Positions 47,879 to 58,359 of a stretch of 58,436 nt of DNA are shown piece after piece. The stretch's first letter is position 1. Each line of letters opens with the position of its first letter. A model generated the notes under the pieces. The model saw nothing but the letters and a program-made list of their open reading frames with translations, had not been told where the DNA came from and did not search any database. The position numbers were made by a program, and so were the translations under genes. Source of the stretch: Proteus faecis (GTDB taxonomy: Bacteria; Pseudomonadota; Gammaproteobacteria; Enterobacterales; Enterobacteriaceae); assembly GCF_003144395.1 (NCBI RefSeq), contig NZ_PENZ01000032.1, positions 136,437-194,872 on the forward strand. The letters are read 5' to 3'.

Positions 47879-50800
47879 TTAGTGTGAATGATTTGGGTGT
47901 TCTAAATCTTCATTTTTCTTCGCAAACCGTCTACGGATCACGACGAAGAAAATAGGAACGAAGTAGATAGCAAGAGAAGTCGCGGCAATCATACCACCGA
48001 ATACACCTGTACCTACTGAGTTCTGAGCACCAGAACCTGCACCGTTACTTAATACCAGAGGAATAACCCCTAACATAAAGGCCAGTGAAGTCATTAGAAT
48101 TGGACGTAGACGCATTCTAACAGAGTCTAACGTTGCTTCTATGAGTCCTTTACCTTCTTTTTCCATCAAGTCTTTGGCGAATTCAACAATCAAGATTGCG
48201 TTTTTCGCCGATAACCCAATGGTTGTTAAGAGCCCAACCTTAAAGTAAACGTCGTTTTCAAGGCCTCTTAGTGATGTTAATGCAAGAGCACCAATAACAC
48301 CAAGTGGAACGACTAACATTACAGAGAATGGTACTGACCAGCTTTCATAAAGAGCAGCAAGGCAAAGGAATACAACTATCAAGGAAATGGTATACAGCGC
48401 AGGCGCTTGGTTACCAGATAAACGTTCTTGATATGACATTCCTGTCCACTCATAACCGATACCGCTTGGTAGTTTACTTGCGAGATCTTCCATCATGAGC
48501 ATTGCATCACCACTACTTTGACCCGGTGTTGCACTACCTTGAATTTGAACTGCTGGTAAACCGTTATAACGCTCTAAACGAGGAGAGCCGTATAACCAAG
48601 GATCTTTACTTGTATCAATGAACGATGAGAATGGAACCATCTGACCGACATTGTTACGAACATAAAGATTACCAATATCTTGTGGCAACATACGGAATTG
48701 TGATTCAGCTTGAACGTAAACTTTCTTAACACGACCACGGTCGATAAAGTCGTTTACATAGCTACCACCAAACATCGTACCTAATGTTGAATAGATATCC
48801 GTAATTGCAACACCTTGAGCTTGTGCTTTTTCTAGGTCGATATAGAGACGATACTGTGAAGTATCTTCCTGACCGTTAGGACGCACGCCCATTAACATTT
48901 GAGGTTGTTGCGCTGCCATTCCGAGTAATTGATTTCGAGCTTCCATGAGTTTATCGTGACCGAGGTTAGCTTTATCCACTAACTCGAATTCGAAACCACC
49001 CGCAGAGCCTAATTCAACAATTGCTGGAATGTTAAATGAGTAAACAAAGGCTTCTTTAATTTGGGATAATGCCATGTTGGCACGCGCTACAATAGCCGGA
49101 ACTTTGTCTTCCTCTGCTTTACGTTCATCCCAATCATTCAATACAACGAAGACCAGACCCATATTTTGTCCTTGACCACCGAAGCCGAAGCCACTTACGG
49201 TAAAGACAGATTTAACGAGCTCTTTCTCATCAGTATTGAAGTAGTCGTTTACTCTTTCTAGTACGTCTTGTGTTTGTTCTTGTGTTGAACCAGCAGGTAA
49301 CTGAACCATTGTCAGTAATACACCTTGGTCCTCTTCAGGTAAGAACGATGCGGGTAAGCGAATAAACATTAACGCCATACCTGCCACTAATAAAACGTAA
49401 ATTAATAAGTAACGTCCTGTACCACGAAGTGTACGGGATACACTGTCAGTATAGTGATGACTACTCTTTTCAAAGGTACGGTTAAACCAACCAAAGAAAC
49501 CAGTTTGCACACCATGACTGCCTTTCGGTACAGGTTTTAACATCGTTGCACAAAGTGCAGGTGTTAAAATCAATGCAACGAAAACAGATAGAACCATTGC
49601 TGATACAATGGTGATAGAGAACTGGCGATAAATTGCACCAGTTGAACCACCAAAGAATGCCATTGGAATAAATACCGCAGAAAGCACTAGGGCGATACCG
49701 ACCAATGCACCTTGGATTTGTCCCATGGATTTACGAGTTGCTTCTTTCGGTGATAACCCTTCTTCTTGCATTACACGTTCGACGTTTTCTACTACAACGA
49801 TGGCATCATCTACCAGAAGCCCGATAGCAAGTACCATCGCGAACATCGTCAAGGTATTTATCGAATAACCGAACGCCGAGAGTATGGCGAAGGTACCTAG
49901 CAATACAACAGGCACTGCAATTGTTGGAATTAACGTCGCACGGAAGTTCTGTAAGAACAGATACATAACTACGAATACCAACATGATTGCTTCAATAAGC
50001 GTTTTTACCACTTCGAAAATAGAGATCTTAACGAATGGCGTTGTATCGTAAGGATAAACGACCTCTAATCCCGCAGGGAAGAACGGTTCCATTTCAGCTA
50101 ATGCAGCACGTACCGCGGTTGCTGTATCTAGTGCGTTAGCACCTGTTGCTAATTTAATACCGATACCAGAAGCAGGTAAGCCATTAAAGCGAGCAATAGT
50201 ACTGTAGCTTTCTGCTCCCATTTCAACGACACCGAGATCTTTTAGCTTAACCTGTGAACCGTCGGTATTAACCTTCATCAGGATATCGCCAAATTGTTCT
50301 GCGGTATTGAGTCGAGTTTGAGCAATAATTGATACGTTTAAACGCTGACCTGGAACAGGAGGTGTACCCCCCAATTGTCCTGCTGCCACTTGGTTATTCT
50401 GTGCTCTGATTGCACCAATAACATCAAGTGTGGTCATGTTATATTTCACCAGTTTATCGGGATCTAACCAAATACGCATGGCGTATTGAGTACCAAATAA
50501 CTGGGTTTCACCCACACCGGTAACACGGCTTAATGGGTCTTTAATCGTTGCACCCACATAGTCTGCAATATCATCTTGTGACATTGAGCCGTCACTTGAG
50601 ATGAATCCTGCAACCATCAAGAATGAACTTGAGGATTTATCAACACTAATCCCTTGTTGTTGCACTTCCTGAGGTAATAACGGCATAGCAAGTTGCAGTT
50701 TATTCTGCACCTGTACTTGCGCAATATCAGGATCAGTACCTGCTTCAAAGGTCAGAGTGATATTCATCATACCCGCTGAGTCACTGGTCGCAGACATATA

Positions 50801-51028
50801 CACCATGTTATCGATACCATTCATATTCTGTTCGATAACTTGGGTTACAGTGTTCTGCACAGTGGTGGCGTCAGCACCAGGATATACCGCAGAGATAGAA
50901 ATTGCTGGCGGTGCAATCGTTGGATACTGGGCAACAGGCAGTTTGATGAGTGCCAGAAGACCTGCGAGCATGGTAATTATCGCAATTACCCACGCAAATA
51001 TCGGTCTATCTATAAAAAACTTAGGCAT
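47879..51028 (-). CDS. acrB: Multidrug efflux RND transporter AcrB
   Basis: A 1049-residue RND pump (E. coli AcrB 1049). It has twelve membrane helices and two large periplasmic loops. The proton-relay Asp pair is in [19 protein letters not shown] near residues 407-408, and the relay Lys in [19 protein letters not shown] near 940. It works as a trimer with AcrA and an outer-membrane TolC, which is not in this window, to expel drugs, bile salts and detergents. It starts 14 bases after acrA. The AcrR operator lies upstream of acrA. Confidence 0.97.
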   Translation of the reverse strand: MPKFFIDRPIFAWVIAIITMLAGLLALIKLPVAQYPTIAPPAISISAVYPGADATTVQNTVTQVIEQNMNGIDNMVYMSATSDSAGMMNITLTFEAGTDPDIAQVQVQNKLQLAMPLLPQEVQQQGISVDKSSSSFLMVAGFISSDGSMSQDDIADYVGATIKDPLSRVTGVGETQLFGTQYAMRIWLDPDKLVKYNMTTLDVIGAIRAQNNQVAAGQLGGTPPVPGQRLNVSIIAQTRLNTAEQFGDILMKVNTDGSQVKLKDLGVVEMGAESYSTIARFNGLPASGIGIKLATGANALDTATAVRAALAEMEPFFPAGLEVVYPYDTTPFVKISIFEVVKTLIEAIMLVFVVMYLFLQNFRATLIPTIAVPVVLLGTFAILSAFGYSINTLTMFAMVLAIGLLVDDAIVVVENVERVMQEEGLSPKEATRKSMGQIQGALVGIALVLSAVFIPMAFFGGSTGAIYRQFSITIVSAMVLSVFVALILTPALCATMLKPVPKGSHGVQTGFFGWFNRTFEKSSHHYTDSVSRTLRGTGRYLLIYVLLVAGMALMFIRLPASFLPEEDQGVLLTMVQLPAGSTQEQTQDVLERVNDYFNTDEKELVKSVFTVSGFGFGGQGQNMGLVFVVLNDWDERKAEEDKVPAIVARANMALSQIKEAFVYSFNIPAIVELGSAGGFEFELVDKANLGHDKLMEARNQLLGMAAQQPQMLMGVRPNGQEDTSQYRLYIDLEKAQAQGVAITDIYSTLGTMFGGSYVNDFIDRGRVKKVYVQAESQFRMLPQDIGNLYVRNNVGQMVPFSSFIDTSKDPWLYGSPRLERYNGLPAVQIQGSATPGQSSGDAMLMMEDLASKLPSGIGYEWTGMSYQERLSGNQAPALYTISLIVVFLCLAALYESWSVPFSVMLVVPLGVIGALALTSLRGLENDVYFKVGLLTTIGLSAKNAILIVEFAKDLMEKEGKGLIEATLDSVRMRLRPILMTSLAFMLGVIPLVLSNGAGSGAQNSVGTGVFGGMIAATSLAIYFVPIFFVVIRRRFAKKNEDLEHPNHSH

Positions 51029-51042
51029 GGATCACCGACTCC

Positions 51043-52236
51043 TTATTGAGGATTCTTAGCTGGCTCAGTTTGTTCAGGTGATGGCTTCGCATCTAAATTC
51101 TCTTCTTGAGGCGTTACTGTCATCTTAGGTTTTGCTTTTTGCAACCCAGAAACGATAACGCGCTCACCAGCCTGAACACCACTATTAACGAGCCATTTAT
51201 TACCAACAGCTTGTGATACTTCTATGGTACGAACTTCAACAACATTGTCTTTATTAACAATCATTGTTGTTGCATCACCACGAGCTGTACGAATAACGGC
51301 TTGCTGTGGAATTAAAACTGCATTTTGACGAATACCATTTTCTAACTTAGTGCGAACAAACATACCTGGTAATAGCTCCCCATTTGGGTTAGGTACGATA
51401 GCACGCATAGTAATTGAGCCTGTTGTTTCATCAACAGTCACATCAGAAAATTCTAAATGGCCTTTCTGTGCGTAAGCTTGCCCATTAGTCAGTGTTAAAT
51501 GAACAACAGGTTTGCCTTGCTCTTGACGAATAACACCACTTTCAATTTCGTTTTTGAGTTTTAGGTAGTCTTCGCTAGATTGTGTCACGTTGACGTAAAT
51601 CGGATCAATTTGCTGAACAGTTGTCAGTGCCACTTGTTGACCTGGAGCGACAAGCGCGCCTTCAGTCACAGTAGATTTACCTGAACGGCCTGAAATAGGT
51701 GCTGTTACTTTTGTGTATTCAAGATTAATTTTTGCAGTCGTTACAGCTGCTTCACCCGCTTTAACGGCAGCAACCGCTTGTGCGTATTGAGACGTAGCTG
51801 TATCAAAATCTTGTTTACTGACGTAGTTTGTACCTAGCAGAGGCTTATAACGCTCTACAGTGAGGCGCGCTATTTCAGCATTCGCTTTCGCTTTTGCTAA
51901 TTCAGCTTTTGCACTATTTAAAGTTGCTTCAAAAATAGCTGGGTCGATTTGATACAAAGATGTACCCGCTTCTACATAGCTACCTTCAGTATAATTGCGC
52001 TTTAAAATAATGCCGCCAACTTGAGGGCGAACTTCAGCAATACGGAAAGCTGATGTACGACCTGGTAAATCAGTGGTGATTGTCAGAGCTTCTGCTCCTA
52101 AAGTCACAACACCCACAGCCGGTGCAGGAGGTGGACCTCCAGCAGACTGTTTAGCTTTGTCGTCACATCCAGCAAGAACCAAGCTGCCTGATAGCACTAA
52201 CAGAGCCAGAGGCAAAACCCCTCTGTTTTTTCGCAT
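51043..52236 (-). CDS. acrA: AcrA periplasmic adaptor lipoprotein
   Basis: A 397-residue membrane-fusion protein (E. coli 397). The signal MRKNRGVLPLALLVLSGSLVLAGC ends in a lipobox. A lipoyl half-motif RPQVGGIILKRNYTEGSYVEAG, an alpha-hairpin rich in Ala/Lys (residues about 95-170), a beta-barrel and a membrane-proximal domain follow. It joins AcrB to TolC. GAGG precedes the start at 52236, and an upstream 27-codon extension runs over the promoter and is rejected. It is divergent from acrR, with a shared 124-base control region. Confidence 0.97.
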   Translation of the reverse strand: MRKNRGVLPLALLVLSGSLVLAGCDDKAKQSAGGPPPAPAVGVVTLGAEALTITTDLPGRTSAFRIAEVRPQVGGIILKRNYTEGSYVEAGTSLYQIDPAIFEATLNSAKAELAKAKANAEIARLTVERYKPLLGTNYVSKQDFDTATSQYAQAVAAVKAGEAAVTTAKINLEYTKVTAPISGRSGKSTVTEGALVAPGQQVALTTVQQIDPIYVNVTQSSEDYLKLKNEIESGVIRQEQGKPVVHLTLTNGQAYAQKGHLEFSDVTVDETTGSITMRAIVPNPNGELLPGMFVRTKLENGIRQNAVLIPQQAVIRTARGDATTMIVNKDNVVEVRTIEVSQAVGNKWLVNSGVQAGERVIVSGLQKAKPKMTVTPQEENLDAKPSPEQTEPAKNPQ

Positions 52237-52313
52237 AAGAAAACCTCTATTCAAACGTTGTTTCCCGGGATAAAAATAATTAAGTTGATGATTGATTGCG
52301 ATGTATAGTACAA

Positions 52314-52331
52314 ACATACATGAATGTATGT
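52314..52331. promoter_or_regulatory. AcrR operator
   Basis: A perfect 8-bp inverted repeat ACATACAT-GA-ATGTATGT lies in the acrA-acrR intergenic region. It resembles the known E. coli AcrR operator, built on TACATACATT and AATGTATGTA. It should control both acrAB and acrR. Confidence 0.8.
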
Positions 52332-52360
52332 AAATTAACTTCAGTCAAAATCGAGGATTA

Positions 52361-53005
52361 ATGGCACGAAAAACTAAACGGCAGGCACAAGAAACAAAAC
52401 AGCAGATTATTGATGCTGCACTTAGGCTGTTTACTGTGCAAGGCGTTTCTGCCACATCACTTTCAGATATTGCATCCGCGGCGGGTGTTACCCGAGGCGC
52501 AATATATTGGCACTTTAAAAATAAAGTGGATTTATTTACTGAAGCGTGCGAACTCACCGACTTAAAAATAGAATCTTTAGAATTAGAGTATCAAACAAAA
52601 TATCCAGATGATCCACTATTTGTATTAAGAGAATTGCTTATTTACATATTGACATCCATTGTCGAAGATCCTAAACATAATTCACTTTTAGAAATATATT
52701 TCCATAAATGCGAATTTGTCGGTGAAATGACGCCAATTGTTGAAATTCGCAGAGAATTGTGTGCAGCGGATCACTCTAGAATAGAACAATCTTTATTTCG
52801 TTGTGTTGAAAAAAAACAGCTTCCTGCCAACCTTAATTTAAGAAGAGCCGCCATTATGTTAAGAGCAATGATGACGGGTCTTGCCGAAAATTGGTTATTT
52901 TCACCAGAAAGTTTCTCTATCAAAGATGAAAGTCAATATTTGGTTGATAGCTTTATTGATATGATAAAGCACAGCGCGAATATGAGAATATCAGCGTCAT
53001 CTTAA
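52361..53005 (+). CDS. acrR: AcrR, TetR-family repressor of acrAB
   Basis: A 214-residue TetR-family repressor (E. coli AcrR 215). The N-terminal DNA-binding domain is ETKQQIIDAALRLFTVQGVS...ASAAGVTRGAIYWHFKNK. The C-terminal ligand pocket region matches AcrR (LLEIYFHKCEFVGEMTPI). It represses acrAB and itself until drugs bind. GAGG precedes the start. It is divergent from acrA over the operator. ychN begins only 28 bases downstream, so the two are probably cotranscribed. Confidence 0.96.
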   Translation: MARKTKRQAQETKQQIIDAALRLFTVQGVSATSLSDIASAAGVTRGAIYWHFKNKVDLFTEACELTDLKIESLELEYQTKYPDDPLFVLRELLIYILTSIVEDPKHNSLLEIYFHKCEFVGEMTPIVEIRRELCAADHSRIEQSLFRCVEKKQLPANLNLRRAAIMLRAMMTGLAENWLFSPESFSIKDESQYLVDSFIDMIKHSANMRISASS

Positions 53006-53033
53006 TTTATTATTAAACTTGAGGAAGAGGTTT

Positions 53034-53387
53034 ATGAGTAAGGTATTAGTAATTGCTAATGGTGCGGCTTACGGCAATGAATCATTATTTAACGCACTGC
53101 GTTTATCTATAACTTTGAAAGAACAGCATCCAGAAACTGAGTTAAATATTTTTTTAATGTCAGACGCAGTGACAGGGGCTTTGGCGCGTCAACAACCTAA
53201 AGAAGGTTATAACTTACAGCAAATGCTGGAAATTTTAACAGCACAAAATGTGCCTGTTAAACTATGCAAAACCTGTACAGATACTCGTGGTATCAGTGAT
53301 TTACCTCTTGTTGATGGTGCAGAATTAGGTACGTTAGTGGATTTAGCTCAGTGGACACTGGATGCTGATAAAATCCTGACTTTCTGA
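53034..53387 (+). CDS. ychN: YchN, DsrE/F-family protein
   Basis: A 117-residue protein of the DsrE/DsrF-like family, matching E. coli YchN in length and sequence. Recognisable blocks are VIANGAAYGNESLFNALRLS, the LMSDAVTGAL strand, QQMLEILTAQNVPVKLCKTC with paired Cys, and TLVDLAQWTLDADKILTF at the end. E. coli YchN is a hexamer, and sulfur-transfer activity is suspected from the family but unproven. GAGGAAGAGG precedes the ATG at 53034. E. coli has the gene elsewhere. Here it sits 28 bases behind acrR, with mscK downstream. Confidence 0.93.
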   Translation: MSKVLVIANGAAYGNESLFNALRLSITLKEQHPETELNIFLMSDAVTGALARQQPKEGYNLQQMLEILTAQNVPVKLCKTCTDTRGISDLPLVDGAELGTLVDLAQWTLDADKILTF

Positions 53388-53513
53388 TCATCATTTCGTT
53401 TTCTCAGGCGAGAAACAGGCCAAGCAACTTGTGCTGTTTACACTGCCAATTTAAAGCAATTGGATTATAATAATAAACAGTTTTTCAATATTAATTGAAC
53501 AAGTTGCTTAACC

Positions 53514-56500
53514 ATGCGTAATCAAACTTTTTTTTCTCAGTTCAATAATCGAATAATGACGACTCTTTTCGCCACGATTATTATGTTTGTTTTTTTGAGT
53601 TTCTCCATCACCTCAGTTTTAGCAGCAGTACCCAGTAATTTACCCACTCAAGAAAGTATTCAAAACCAGCTTAATTTATTAAACAAACGTAGCGAGCTAA
53701 GTGCAGAAGATAAATTAACGATTGCTGACTTGGAACAATCTCTTTTATTACTTGATAATATTCAACAGCTAGAAAAAAAATTAGCAAGTTATGATAAAAC
53801 CGTCGAGCAATTACCAGAAAAACTGCGTAATGCGCAATATCAACTTAATCAGTTAAAACAGAAAGTCGCTAATAAAGAAGCAGGAGACTATCAAAAGTCA
53901 CTAGAAGCATTACCGTTAGCAACATTAGAGTCACAATTAGAGACTGTCTTACAATCATTACAAAAAGCGCAAGACGATTTAGCCAATTACAGCAATGAAC
54001 TTATTGTGTTACAAACACAACCAGAAAGAGCACAGTCTGTTTTATTTAATAACTCAGAAAGACTGCAACAAATAAGAATCTTGTTGAATAAAAGTAGTGC
54101 AGATAAAGCACAAATGCGGCCTTCAGCAGTACAATTATTGCAAGTAGAACAATATTATCTTCAACAACAAAACAATTATCAAAAACGCACCTTACAATTT
54201 AATGTGCAACTACAAAGCCTATTACAACTCCAACGTGATTATAGTTCTGCTTATATCGACCTTTCCCAAGAACATGCTCAACTCATCCAAGAAGAGATTA
54301 GTAATAAGCGTTTAGACAGTTCAGAAGAAACGGCGAAAGAAGCGCAAAGTACAGGACTTGAAAATCAGGAAATTAATAATAATCCTTTTTATTTAGAGCA
54401 AACAGAAATCAATAAACATCTTAGTGATAAGTTGATTGTTACAACGCAAAATAATAATGAGTTAAATCGCCATAGCCTAATGGTCAAGAATCGTTTAGAT
54501 CGAGCAATTCAATCTGAGCGAAATTTAAAAGAACAAATTGATGTCCTCAAAGGAAGCTTATTGCTTTCTCGTATCTTATTTGAAGAGCAAGTTGATTTAC
54601 CGGATGGTATTTTTATTAATAACTTACCCGATAAAATTGCGGACTTACGTTTAGAGCAATTTGAAATAAATAAACAACGCGATCAAATAATACAGCCCAG
54701 TGTTTATATTGATCAGTTGATGCATGAATACCAAGTCGCTCATCCTGAAGCCTCTGATCCTCATGCACAAAAAGAGTTACGTAGCGCATTAGAATTACTC
54801 GTTGATGCTAGACGTGAATTACTTGATAAGCTCAACAACCAATTAGGTAATCAAATCTCAGGTTCGATTAACCTACAAATGGATCAACAACAATTACGCA
54901 GTGTGGTCAGTTCACTCGAAAACACATTGGCTCAGCAAATTTTCTGGGTAAGCAGTAATAAGCCAATTAATCTTAATTGGTTTTCAGCATTCCCTTCTCA
55001 GGCTATTGCAGAGTTTCAAGGTTTTAAACTCTATTGGTCAAATGAAAATCTGCTGATCGGGGCTAAGAAATCACTTCCTGTTCTTATTGCGTTAATTTTG
55101 TTCGGTTCAATACTGATTTGGCAACGTAAGAAACTTGATATTCAGTTTGAAAAACTCAACGGAGATATAAATAAACTCAATAAAGATTCTCAGTTACATA
55201 CACCGCTTGCACTGGGAATTGTTTTTCTTAAAACCTTACCTCTGTCTTGTTTTGTCTTAGCGATAGGATATTGGCTAATAAATAGCTTTAATGTACAACA
55301 AGAGTTTATCTGGTCCTTCGCTTGGCAATTTGCGGTATTTTGGCTGATGTTCGAATGGTCTTATCGCTTAATGTCTGACAATGGTGTTGCGGTAAAACAT
55401 TTTAAAATTCCCGTAGAGCGAGTCCAACAAAACCGTAAGCGTTTATTACGGCTTTCTTTTCCTATGTTGCCGATTATTTTACTTTCTGCTTATGGCATTA
55501 ATAATCCATTGTTGCTGGTGGGCGATGTGATTGGGCAGTTAGTTGCGATTATTTCATTATTTGGTATTAGTTTTTTCACACTGCCATTTTGCCGTGAAAT
55601 GTGGCAAGAAAAAGGTAACCATGTTATTAGAACCGTTGTGATTACTTTATTAACGTTTTCACCTTTAATTTTAATGGGTTTAGTGATTTTTGGTTATTAC
55701 TATACGGCGTTACGCTTGGCAAATCGTTGGATTGATAGTTTATATCTGCTGATGTTGTGGTTTATTGCTTACCACGCTAGTTTGCGCGGATTAACCGTTG
55801 CGGCGAGAAGGCTTGCATATCGTCGAGCGCTTGAACGTAGGCAAGCTATGTTAAAAGAGAAAAAAGAAGGTGAAGATAACAGTCTTGAACCTATTCAAGA
55901 GCCACCAATGGATATGGAGCAAATTAATCAGCAATCATTAAGGCTGACAACGATGATCTTATTTATCATCTTTGCTTCTAGTTTCTATGGAATTTGGTCT
56001 GATTTTATTACTGTTTTTACCTATTTGGATGGCATAACGCTCTGGAATTACACATTACCGACAGAACTCGGTAATGTTGTTAAGGCAGTTACTGTTGCAG
56101 ATCTATTATTGTCTGTTTCTATTATGGCCATTTCTTGGTTTATGACTCGAAATTTACCGGGATTGTTAGAGGTATTAATTTTATCTCGTATAAAACTGCA
56201 ACAAGGTGCTTCTTACGCGATCACAACCATTTTGACCTACATTATTATTGCTATTGGAACCATCGTATCACTGGGAATATTAGGTGTAGCATGGGAAAAA
56301 CTGCAATGGTTAGCGGCGGCTTTAACAGTTGGTTTAGGGTTTGGTTTACAAGAGATATTTGCAAACTTTGTGTCTGGCTTAATTATTTTGTTCGAAAGAC
56401 CTGTCAGAATCGGTGATACGGTGACTATTGGTACTTATTCCGGTACGGTTAGCCGAATTCGAATTAGGGCAACGACAGTGACTGACTTTGATCGCAAAGA

Positions 56501-56936
56501 AGTGATTATTCCAAATAAAGCATTTGTAACCGAACGGCTTATTAACTGGACACTCTCTGATACGGTGACACGTATTATTATTCAAGTAGGTGTTGCTTAT
56601 GGCTCTGATCTCGATAAGGTCAAAGCGATCTTAATGAAGGCGGCTAAAGATAATGTCAGAGTGATGACAGAACCAGAGCCAGTGGTGCTATTTACTGAAT
56701 TTGGGGCAAGTACTCTGAACCATGATTTGCGTTTTTATGTTAGAACATTAGGCGATAGAAATATTGCAATAGATGAAGTTAACCGTGCTATTGATAAGCT
56801 ATGTAATGAAAATAATATCAATATTGCGTTTAACCAACTTGATGTCTATTTGCATAATAAACAAGGTGATGAAGTACAAGAGGTAAAACGTCCTCTTGAT
56901 GGCTCAACACCTGAGGCTAATACGCCTTTTGCTTAA
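53514..56936 (+). CDS. mscK: Mechanosensitive channel MscK (KefA)
   Basis: A 1140-residue channel (E. coli MscK 1120). A signal peptide (cleavage near SVLA-AVP) is followed by a long periplasmic coiled-coil region rich in Gln, Leu and Lys (residues about 45-480). About eleven membrane segments come next. The MscS core is near the C-terminus: QWLAAALTVGLGFGLQEIFA for the pore helix, then FERPVRIGDTVTIGTYSGTV for the cytoplasmic beta domain. It opens under membrane tension and is gated with external potassium in E. coli. The ribosome site is weak. The stop directly abuts the rsmS stop on the other strand. Confidence 0.95.
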   Translation: MRNQTFFSQFNNRIMTTLFATIIMFVFLSFSITSVLAAVPSNLPTQESIQNQLNLLNKRSELSAEDKLTIADLEQSLLLLDNIQQLEKKLASYDKTVEQLPEKLRNAQYQLNQLKQKVANKEAGDYQKSLEALPLATLESQLETVLQSLQKAQDDLANYSNELIVLQTQPERAQSVLFNNSERLQQIRILLNKSSADKAQMRPSAVQLLQVEQYYLQQQNNYQKRTLQFNVQLQSLLQLQRDYSSAYIDLSQEHAQLIQEEISNKRLDSSEETAKEAQSTGLENQEINNNPFYLEQTEINKHLSDKLIVTTQNNNELNRHSLMVKNRLDRAIQSERNLKEQIDVLKGSLLLSRILFEEQVDLPDGIFINNLPDKIADLRLEQFEINKQRDQIIQPSVYIDQLMHEYQVAHPEASDPHAQKELRSALELLVDARRELLDKLNNQLGNQISGSINLQMDQQQLRSVVSSLENTLAQQIFWVSSNKPINLNWFSAFPSQAIAEFQGFKLYWSNENLLIGAKKSLPVLIALILFGSILIWQRKKLDIQFEKLNGDINKLNKDSQLHTPLALGIVFLKTLPLSCFVLAIGYWLINSFNVQQEFIWSFAWQFAVFWLMFEWSYRLMSDNGVAVKHFKIPVERVQQNRKRLLRLSFPMLPIILLSAYGINNPLLLVGDVIGQLVAIISLFGISFFTLPFCREMWQEKGNHVIRTVVITLLTFSPLILMGLVIFGYYYTALRLANRWIDSLYLLMLWFIAYHASLRGLTVAARRLAYRRALERRQAMLKEKKEGEDNSLEPIQEPPMDMEQINQQSLRLTTMILFIIFASSFYGIWSDFITVFTYLDGITLWNYTLPTELGNVVKAVTVADLLLSVSIMAISWFMTRNLPGLLEVLILSRIKLQQGASYAITTILTYIIIAIGTIVSLGILGVAWEKLQWLAAALTVGLGFGLQEIFANFVSGLIILFERPVRIGDTVTIGTYSGTVSRIRIRATTVTDFDRKEVIIPNKAFVTERLINWTLSDTVTRIIIQVGVAYGSDLDKVKAILMKAAKDNVRVMTEPEPVVLFTEFGASTLNHDLRFYVRTLGDRNIAIDEVNRAIDKLCNENNINIAFNQLDVYLHNKQGDEVQEVKRPLDGSTPEANTPFA

Positions 56937-57101
56937 TTAAAGGGATGAATGAGTAGATTGTGCTGCTAATTTTTTTTCATAATCTTGGCGCACAATCTCA
57001 AGTGCTTCTAGTGCTGTTTTAGGATCAATATGGTGACTTTCCAGTAAATAGATAAGTTCGACGGCCAATTGAACAGACTCAGGTGCTTCTTTTAAACTCA
57101 T
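56937..57101 (-). CDS. rsmS: RsmS (YbaM), small pleiotropic regulator
   Basis: A 54-residue protein read from the minus strand: it starts [20 protein letters not shown] and ends near [12 protein letters not shown]-like residues [14 protein letters not shown]. It matches E. coli YbaM (53 residues, MSLENAPDDVKLAVDLI...DYEKKL) in both length and position, upstream of priC's 3' side. In Pectobacterium RsmS affects exoenzyme and secondary metabolite control. Its mechanism is unknown. The last codon abuts the mscK stop with no gap. It follows priC by 11 bases and is probably cotranscribed with it. Confidence 0.9.
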   Translation of the reverse strand: MSLKEAPESVQLAVELIYLLESHHIDPKTALEALEIVRQDYEKKLAAQSTHSSL

Positions 57102-57112
57102 GTTCACTTCCT

Positions 57113-57655
57113 TTAAAATTTATCTTCTTGTTTTTCAATGCTCTTTTCGATAGAGAACAGGGCATTTTTGCAACGTGCAAGGCGATTTTCAAGCGCGGCA
57201 ATTTCTTTTTGTAACGCTTGTTGATTTATAAAATTCTGTGTTTGTATTAATGAAAGCTCTCTATCTTGGATCATGGCGTGTAATCGACGTTCATAATCCT
57301 GATGTTGGGCAAGTTTTTGGTATAAATCGACACTTTTTTTTCGTTGAGTAAGCTGGTTTTCTTGCTTTCTTAGTGTTTGTGTTGATAATTCACGAGTTAA
57401 TGCTTCAATTTGTTGTAGGATTTGTGTGGCCAGAAATTTAACCTGCTGGCCTCGTTGTGCCTCAACACAAGCGATTAACTGGGTAAAATTATCGCGGATC
57501 TGTTGCATATAGCCACCAAGGGAATCACTTCGGCGGTGGAATAGTGCTGTGTCGAAGCAAGGTGCTGCAATTTTTTTGTTTGCAATAGGCGCCACTGTTT
57601 CGGCTAGATTGTCTATCTGTTTTTTAAACAAGCTTAAAGGATCGGGTTTGTTCAT
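57113..57655 (-). CDS. priC: Primosomal replication protein N'' (PriC)
   Basis: A 180-residue protein (E. coli PriC 175) that restarts stalled forks by loading DnaB onto gapped structures coated with SSB. The sequence is helical and rich in Gln, Arg and Lys. Family-typical pieces are [20 protein letters not shown] near residue 34 and [14 protein letters not shown] near 123, with basic residues for SSB-tail and DNA contact. It is placed between rsmS and apt as in E. coli, divergent from apt. Confidence 0.93.
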   Translation of the reverse strand: MNKPDPLSLFKKQIDNLAETVAPIANKKIAAPCFDTALFHRRSDSLGGYMQQIRDNFTQLIACVEAQRGQQVKFLATQILQQIEALTRELSTQTLRKQENQLTQRKKSVDLYQKLAQHQDYERRLHAMIQDRELSLIQTQNFINQQALQKEIAALENRLARCKNALFSIEKSIEKQEDKF

Positions 57656-57792
57656 CTGGTTCTTGTCCCTGTTTTGATAAAAACATGAATTGACTTAAAG
57701 CAACAAAAAAGAGTTGTTAATTGGCTTTCTGTTGCATTTTAACGGCATATTGCATAGATTCTATCGTTTCGTTTTTTATTATGGCACTGATT

Positions 57793-58344
57793 ATGACTGC
57801 TAACGCGCAACAACTGCAATTTATTAAAGACAGTATTGAGACCATTCCTGATTATCCAAAAGAAGGGATATTATTCCGTGATATCACTACATTATTAGAT
57901 AATCCTGCTGCATATCAGGCAACCATTGATTTATTGGTAGAACACTATCAAGGTCAGGGTATCACTAAAGTTGTGGGTACCGAAGCGCGTGGCTTCCTAT
58001 TTGGTGCTCCTGTCGCTTTACGCCTAGGTGTTGGTTTTGTTCCTGTTCGTAAAAAAGGTAAATTGCCTCGCGAAACGCTCAGTGAAACTTATGATCTGGA
58101 ATACGGCACAGATACTTTAGAGATCCACAAAGATAGCATTACGGATCAAGACAAAGTATTAATGGTCGATGATTTACTGGCAACAGGTGGCACCATTGAA
58201 GCAACTGCTCGTCTTATCCGCCGTTTAGGGGGGACTGTGACAGAAGCCGCATTCATTATCTGCTTACCTGATTTAGGCGGTATCGAACGCTTAGAAAAAC
58301 AAGGTGTTCACAGCTTTACACTGGTTGATTTTCCAGGACATTAA
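57793..58344 (+). CDS. apt: Adenine phosphoribosyltransferase
   Basis: A 183-residue purine salvage enzyme (E. coli 183) that makes AMP from adenine and PRPP. The PRPP-binding motif [16 protein letters not shown] lies near residue 125. [20 protein letters not shown] and the flexible loop [20 protein letters not shown] are conserved. The ATG at 57793 matches the family start [12 protein letters not shown]. An in-frame ATG four codons upstream and a longer frame are possible, since the ribosome site is weak. Downstream should lie dnaX, but the window ends in a GC-rich hairpin element. Confidence 0.96.
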   Translation: MTANAQQLQFIKDSIETIPDYPKEGILFRDITTLLDNPAAYQATIDLLVEHYQGQGITKVVGTEARGFLFGAPVALRLGVGFVPVRKKGKLPRETLSETYDLEYGTDTLEIHKDSITDQDKVLMVDDLLATGGTIEATARLIRRLGGTVTEAAFIICLPDLGGIERLEKQGVHSFTLVDFPGH

Positions 58345-58359
58345 TTTCTTCACTGTTTA

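Noticed and set aside
47752-47955. 67-codon frame crossing the acrB terminator
   Set aside because: It spans a strong rho-independent terminator and the acrB 3' end, and the product has no recognisable features.
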